From positions 1,073 to 15,801 of the forward strand of contig DUGE01000037.1 of NCBI GenBank assembly GCA_013331595.1: a DNA stretch of 14,729 bases, written 5' to 3'. Source of the DNA: Microcaldota archaeon (GTDB taxonomy: Archaea; Micrarchaeota; Micrarchaeia; Norongarragalinales; UBA10210). Positions within the stretch are counted from its first letter, which is position 1, and the number at the start of each line of letters is the position of its first letter. Shown piece by piece: positions 11,239-14,729 of this stretch. Below the pieces are notes generated by a model. The model did not search any database. It saw only the letters and a program-made list of their open reading frames with translations, and was not told the origin of the DNA. The position numbers and the translations under genes are program-made.

Positions 11239-14200
11239 GTGTTCATAAGCAAGATAATGATGCAGAATTTCAAGAGCTTCAAGAAAGGCGAAGTTGTACT
11301 CAGGCCTGGCTTTAACGCAATCGTTGGACCTAATGGTAGTGGCAAATCGAATTTAGTAGACATGGTTTTATTTGCTTTCGGCGAATCGCGATTCAAGTCC
11401 ATGCGCGTCAAGAAAATCCGAGACTTGATTTTCGAGGATGCGGGTGTGGCGGAAGTTTCCCTTGTGCTTTCCGACGGGATCAAGGAACGCACGATAAAGC
11501 GGGCTTTGCGCAAGGACGGCAAGATAAAGTACTTTGTTGACGGCAAGCGCGTCAAGAAATACGCCCTCGAAGAATTCTTGTCTCACAACAACCTTTCCAG
11601 CAACCACGTGATAAAACAAGGTGAAGTACAGCGCATAGTTGAAATGAACCCGAAAGACCGCAGGGGGCTTATTGATTTCATTGCCGGCGTTTCAGAGTAT
11701 GAGGAGAAAAAGAGGGAAGCGTTGAGCGAATTGGACAAAGTTCATTCCAAGGTTTCCGAAGAAAAGGCAGTCATAGCTGAAAAGCAGGGTTATTTGGCAG
11801 AGTTGGAGAAAGACAAGGCTAACGCCCAAAAGTTCGTTGAGTTTGACTCACGGCTGAAGAAAACCAAGGCCACCATACTGCACTTGGAATTGAGTGATTT
11901 GCAGGATGAGTTCGCCTCGCTCGTCAACGCCTCGCTCGACTTGGACAACAAAATCCGTGCCCTTTCAGGGGAAATACGAAGTTTTGAAGAGCAGATTGCC
12001 GAGAAACAGCGCAAGAAGGACGAGATCAACAAGCAGATTATCGAAAAGAGCGCGGGCAAGGAAGGCGAGATACAGCGGCAGATCGATTTCCTGCAGAAGG
12101 AAATGGACGATTCTAAACTCCTCATAGGAAAAAACCAGGGGTTGCTCAAGGAAAAGGGCGCTTCCCTCCTGGAAGCTTCCACTGAAAAGCGCAAGGCCGA
12201 AGATTCGCTTTCATCGGCGAAAAAGCAGGCTCTTGAGTTGGATGAAGAGTGCGCGGCAATCCAAAAAATCCTTTTGGAAAAGCAGGCGGAGTACGACGCG
12301 CTCATGTCGAAGACCACCGCGTTTTCCGAGCAGTTCCGCACCGCGCGCGCGAAAATGTCTTCCCTTGAGCAGGAGCTGTTGCAGGTGAAAGACTCGCTTA
12401 ACCAGCTGCAGAGCGATGTTTCGATTGCCGAGGAAAAGCGCAGGCTCAAGCAAGATGAACTTGAACGATTGCAAACCGGCCGGTTTGAAGATTACTCGCC
12501 GCAAAAGGGAATGCTTGAGGAGCACTTGCAGCAACTGACCCTGGAAGTTCAGAGGGTTGACGCGCTTTTGAAGGCCCTTGTGGATGAAGAGCGCCAGGCT
12601 TTCGAGAAAATGGGTTTGATTGACGAGGATGTGCTTAGGGCGAGGGAAAAGATTTCCATTGCCGACGCGAGGCTGAAAACCGCAGGAAGCAGCAGGTCCA
12701 TTGACGTGGTTGAAAAACTGCGCAGTGAAATCAAGGGCGTTTACGGAACGCTCCAACAGCTTATTGATTACGATCCCGCATTCTCGCTTCCAGTCAGCGT
12801 ATCCATGGGCCAGAGGCTGCACTATGCGGTGGTGGATTCGGTGCGCACTGCCGGAAAGGCAATTGAGCTGTTGAAGAAAAACAATTGGGGCAGGCTTTCG
12901 TTCATTCCCCTGGACAAAATCCATGATTATGACATTTCACCGGAGGAGTTCAAGCTCAAGAAGAGCGAGGGTGCCATAGACTTTCTAGTGAAATTATTGC
13001 GCTATGACGCGAAATACGCCAAGGCAGTGCACTTTGTGTGCAGCAACACGCTTGTAATGGAAGATTTTGTGACTGCCGAAGAGCTTGTGGGCAGGGTGCG
13101 CATGGTTACCCTTGACGGCGAGTTGGTCGAGCAAAGCGGCCTGGTGAGCGGGGGAAGGGCGAGGGAGGAAATAAACCCGTTCGTCGAGGCGAAGGAACTG
13201 CAGAAGTGGGAGGAGAAAATGGAAACGCTCCTTTCGACCAAGGATGGCATTTCAAAGAAACTTTCGTTCACGCGCGGCGAGCTGGGCGAACTGCGCAGGA
13301 AAAAGGCCGAGGCGGAAGTGGCGAAAACCAAGACCGAGCTAGAGCTGAGGCACATTCTTGACGAGGACCGGGCGCTGGGCGAAAAGCAGAAGAACGTCTC
13401 GAAGGCCGCGGCGCAGTTGAAGCAGGAAATGAAGGAACTCCAGTCCGTCGTGGACAAGAAGTCGGGAGAGAGGAACGAGCTGGTGCGCAGGATTTCGGGC
13501 TTGAACTCGCAGTACCTCACTGCGAAAGAGCTTGTCGATACTGAGAAGGAAGAGCAGTTCGGCAACCTGGTGCGCGAGAAGGAAAAGAAGATTTCAGACC
13601 TGCGCGTGCAAGCCGCCGATTACTCGAGCCAGGCCAGCGCCAAGAAAACTGAAGTTTCATCGCTGGAAAAACAATTCAGCTTCCTGGAAAAGCGCGAGAG
13701 GGAACTGGAATCGGAAGAGCGTTCGCTGCGCGAGGAAATCCAGACTGCAGACGAGCGCATCAGCAAGCATACGGTAGTCATGCGCGAGAAGGTGGAAGAG
13801 CAGAAGAAAATGTCTTCCGCAATGCGCGACTTGTACGAGCAGCGCGAGGACGCTGAAAAGGGGATAGCGAAATTCGCCGATTCAAAGGGAAGGATGCAGG
13901 CCGAGCTTGAGCTGCAAATCCAGCCGCGCCAGCAGGATGTTGGATATAAACGCGCTGGGGTGGAGGCAAGGCTGACCGAACTAAAGGCGCAATACTCGGC
14001 TTTCGAGGGCGTGGAAATCCTTCAGGGCGAGAAGAATGAACTGATCGTCCAGTCGAAAGAGCTTGAGGCCGAAATAATCTCCCTTGGGCCGATAAACATG
14101 CGGGCGATTGATATGTTCGAGGAGAAAACCCGCGAGTTCCTGCAGCATAGGGACCGGCTCACGCAACTGGAGAACGAGCGCAAGGCAGTGCTCATACTAA

Positions 14201-14691
14201 TTGAAGAGATAGAGGGCCGCAAGAAAGCTACTTTCATGCAGTCCTTCGACAGGGTGAACGACAACTACCAAAAACTATTCAAGCACATTTTCGACGGCGA
14301 AGGCTCGCTCCTGCTGGAAAACCAGGAAGACCCGTTCGAGGGTGGGCTTACGATGCAAGTGCGGCTTGAAAACAAGGAAGTAAAATACCTGGAGTTGATG
14401 AGCGGCGGGGAAAAGTCCCTGTTGGCGTTGATATTCATTTTCGGAATGCAGGGCGTGAACAAGAGCAGCGTTTACGTTCTTGACGAGGCCGACGCTGCGC
14501 TGGATGACGAGAATTCGCGCAAGCTGGCGGAATTGCTGAAGGCAATGTCGAAGGAAACCCAGTTCGTTGTGGTAACGCACAACGAGACTGTATACCGCCA
14601 GGCTGACACGCTTGTCGGAGTGGCCATGGCGGGCCGCGAGGGCAGCAAGCTCGTCGAAGTCAAGCTATCCCAGCCCATTGCCGCAAAATGA
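11239..14691 (+). CDS. smc: Chromosome segregation protein SMC
   Basis: SMC dimers form ring-like ATPases that organise and segregate the chromosome. The 1150-residue product is full length. The N-terminal head has Walker A GPNGSGKSN (residues 30-38). A long heptad-rich coiled coil follows (about 160-490). The hinge at about 500-645 contains VVDSVRTAGKAIELLKKNNW and DGELVEQSGLVSGGRAREE. The returning coil runs to about 930. The C-terminal head has the signature LMSGGEKSLLAL (S1055), Walker B VYVLDEADAALDD (1078-1090) and the H-loop VVVTHNE. GTG at 11239 begins MFISKIMMQNFKSFKKGEV, the usual SMC N-terminus. The ribosome binding site is weak. In many genomes scpA follows smc; here the window ends first. 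Confidence 0.97.
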   Translation: MFISKIMMQNFKSFKKGEVVLRPGFNAIVGPNGSGKSNLVDMVLFAFGESRFKSMRVKKIRDLIFEDAGVAEVSLVLSDGIKERTIKRALRKDGKIKYFVDGKRVKKYALEEFLSHNNLSSNHVIKQGEVQRIVEMNPKDRRGLIDFIAGVSEYEEKKREALSELDKVHSKVSEEKAVIAEKQGYLAELEKDKANAQKFVEFDSRLKKTKATILHLELSDLQDEFASLVNASLDLDNKIRALSGEIRSFEEQIAEKQRKKDEINKQIIEKSAGKEGEIQRQIDFLQKEMDDSKLLIGKNQGLLKEKGASLLEASTEKRKAEDSLSSAKKQALELDEECAAIQKILLEKQAEYDALMSKTTAFSEQFRTARAKMSSLEQELLQVKDSLNQLQSDVSIAEEKRRLKQDELERLQTGRFEDYSPQKGMLEEHLQQLTLEVQRVDALLKALVDEERQAFEKMGLIDEDVLRAREKISIADARLKTAGSSRSIDVVEKLRSEIKGVYGTLQQLIDYDPAFSLPVSVSMGQRLHYAVVDSVRTAGKAIELLKKNNWGRLSFIPLDKIHDYDISPEEFKLKKSEGAIDFLVKLLRYDAKYAKAVHFVCSNTLVMEDFVTAEELVGRVRMVTLDGELVEQSGLVSGGRAREEINPFVEAKELQKWEEKMETLLSTKDGISKKLSFTRGELGELRRKKAEAEVAKTKTELELRHILDEDRALGEKQKNVSKAAAQLKQEMKELQSVVDKKSGERNELVRRISGLNSQYLTAKELVDTEKEEQFGNLVREKEKKISDLRVQAADYSSQASAKKTEVSSLEKQFSFLEKRERELESEERSLREEIQTADERISKHTVVMREKVEEQKKMSSAMRDLYEQREDAEKGIAKFADSKGRMQAELELQIQPRQQDVGYKRAGVEARLTELKAQYSAFEGVEILQGEKNELIVQSKELEAEIISLGPINMRAIDMFEEKTREFLQHRDRLTQLENERKAVLILIEEIEGRKKATFMQSFDRVNDNYQKLFKHIFDGEGSLLLENQEDPFEGGLTMQVRLENKEVKYLELMSGGEKSLLALIFIFGMQGVNKSSVYVLDEADAALDDENSRKLAELLKAMSKETQFVVVTHNETVYRQADTLVGVAMAGREGSKLVEVKLSQPIAAK

Positions 14692-14729
14692 ATTGTGAAT
14701 TTTGTTATTATAGCAAACCAAGAAAGTCT
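14688..14729 (+). CDS. Possible start of a downstream gene overlapping the smc stop (partial)
   Basis: An ATG at 14688-14690 overlaps the smc TGA as ATGA, a common coupled arrangement. The frame stays open to the window edge and reads MNCEFCYYSKPRKS, with a CxxC pair that could bind metal. There is no clear ribosome binding site, as coupling might not need one. Only 14 codons are visible, so this is tentative. Confidence 0.3.
   Translation, partial: MNCEFCYYSKPRKS

Overview
The window is archaeal. It carries a chromosomal block of RNA polymerase genes in the archaeal order (rpoH, rpoB'', rpoB', rpoA), a DUF106 (EMC3/YidC-like) membrane protein and an archaeal-type SMC ATPase. AT-rich TATA boxes lie at the expected distances from several starts, and GTG starts are common. 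Split rpoB is typical of many euryarchaeal and DPANN lineages. Here it is combined with an unsplit rpoA (A' and A'' in one 1135-codon frame), which is uncommon. I would guess a deep-branching or DPANN-type archaeon, but sequence reading alone cannot place it.

Layout: 1-694 holds a possible gene tail and two small membrane proteins. 695-807 is the promoter region of the polymerase cluster, with a TATA box, a 12-bp palindrome and a tandem 7-mer. 808-8036 encodes RpoH, RpoB'', RpoB' and fused RpoA on the + strand; the last three are separated by 97-128 nt spacers, two of them T-rich. Hairpins and T-tracts follow rpoA, then the DUF106 gene (8193-8702). On the - strand, 8721-9486 is a gene broken by two apparent 1-nt deletions.

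9487-10494 is the most unusual stretch. It has no large gene but contains several TATA boxes, two to four tiny ORFs (including a 31-residue Cys-rich protein), many perfect hairpins and a leader module. That module is a near copy of the sequence just upstream of rpoA, and here it is interrupted by exactly two back-to-back hairpins. It is followed by a transglutaminase-like gene with a probable leaderless promoter (10495-11187), a full-length smc (11239-14691) and the possible start of one more gene overlapping the smc stop codon.

How the genes work together: RpoH, B'', B' and A supply the DNA-entry and catalytic core of one enzyme. The DUF106 protein probably serves membrane protein insertion, and SMC serves chromosome organisation. 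The repeated leader links translation or transcript processing of rpoA to that of a putative zinc-binding microprotein. A shared control is possible but unproven.
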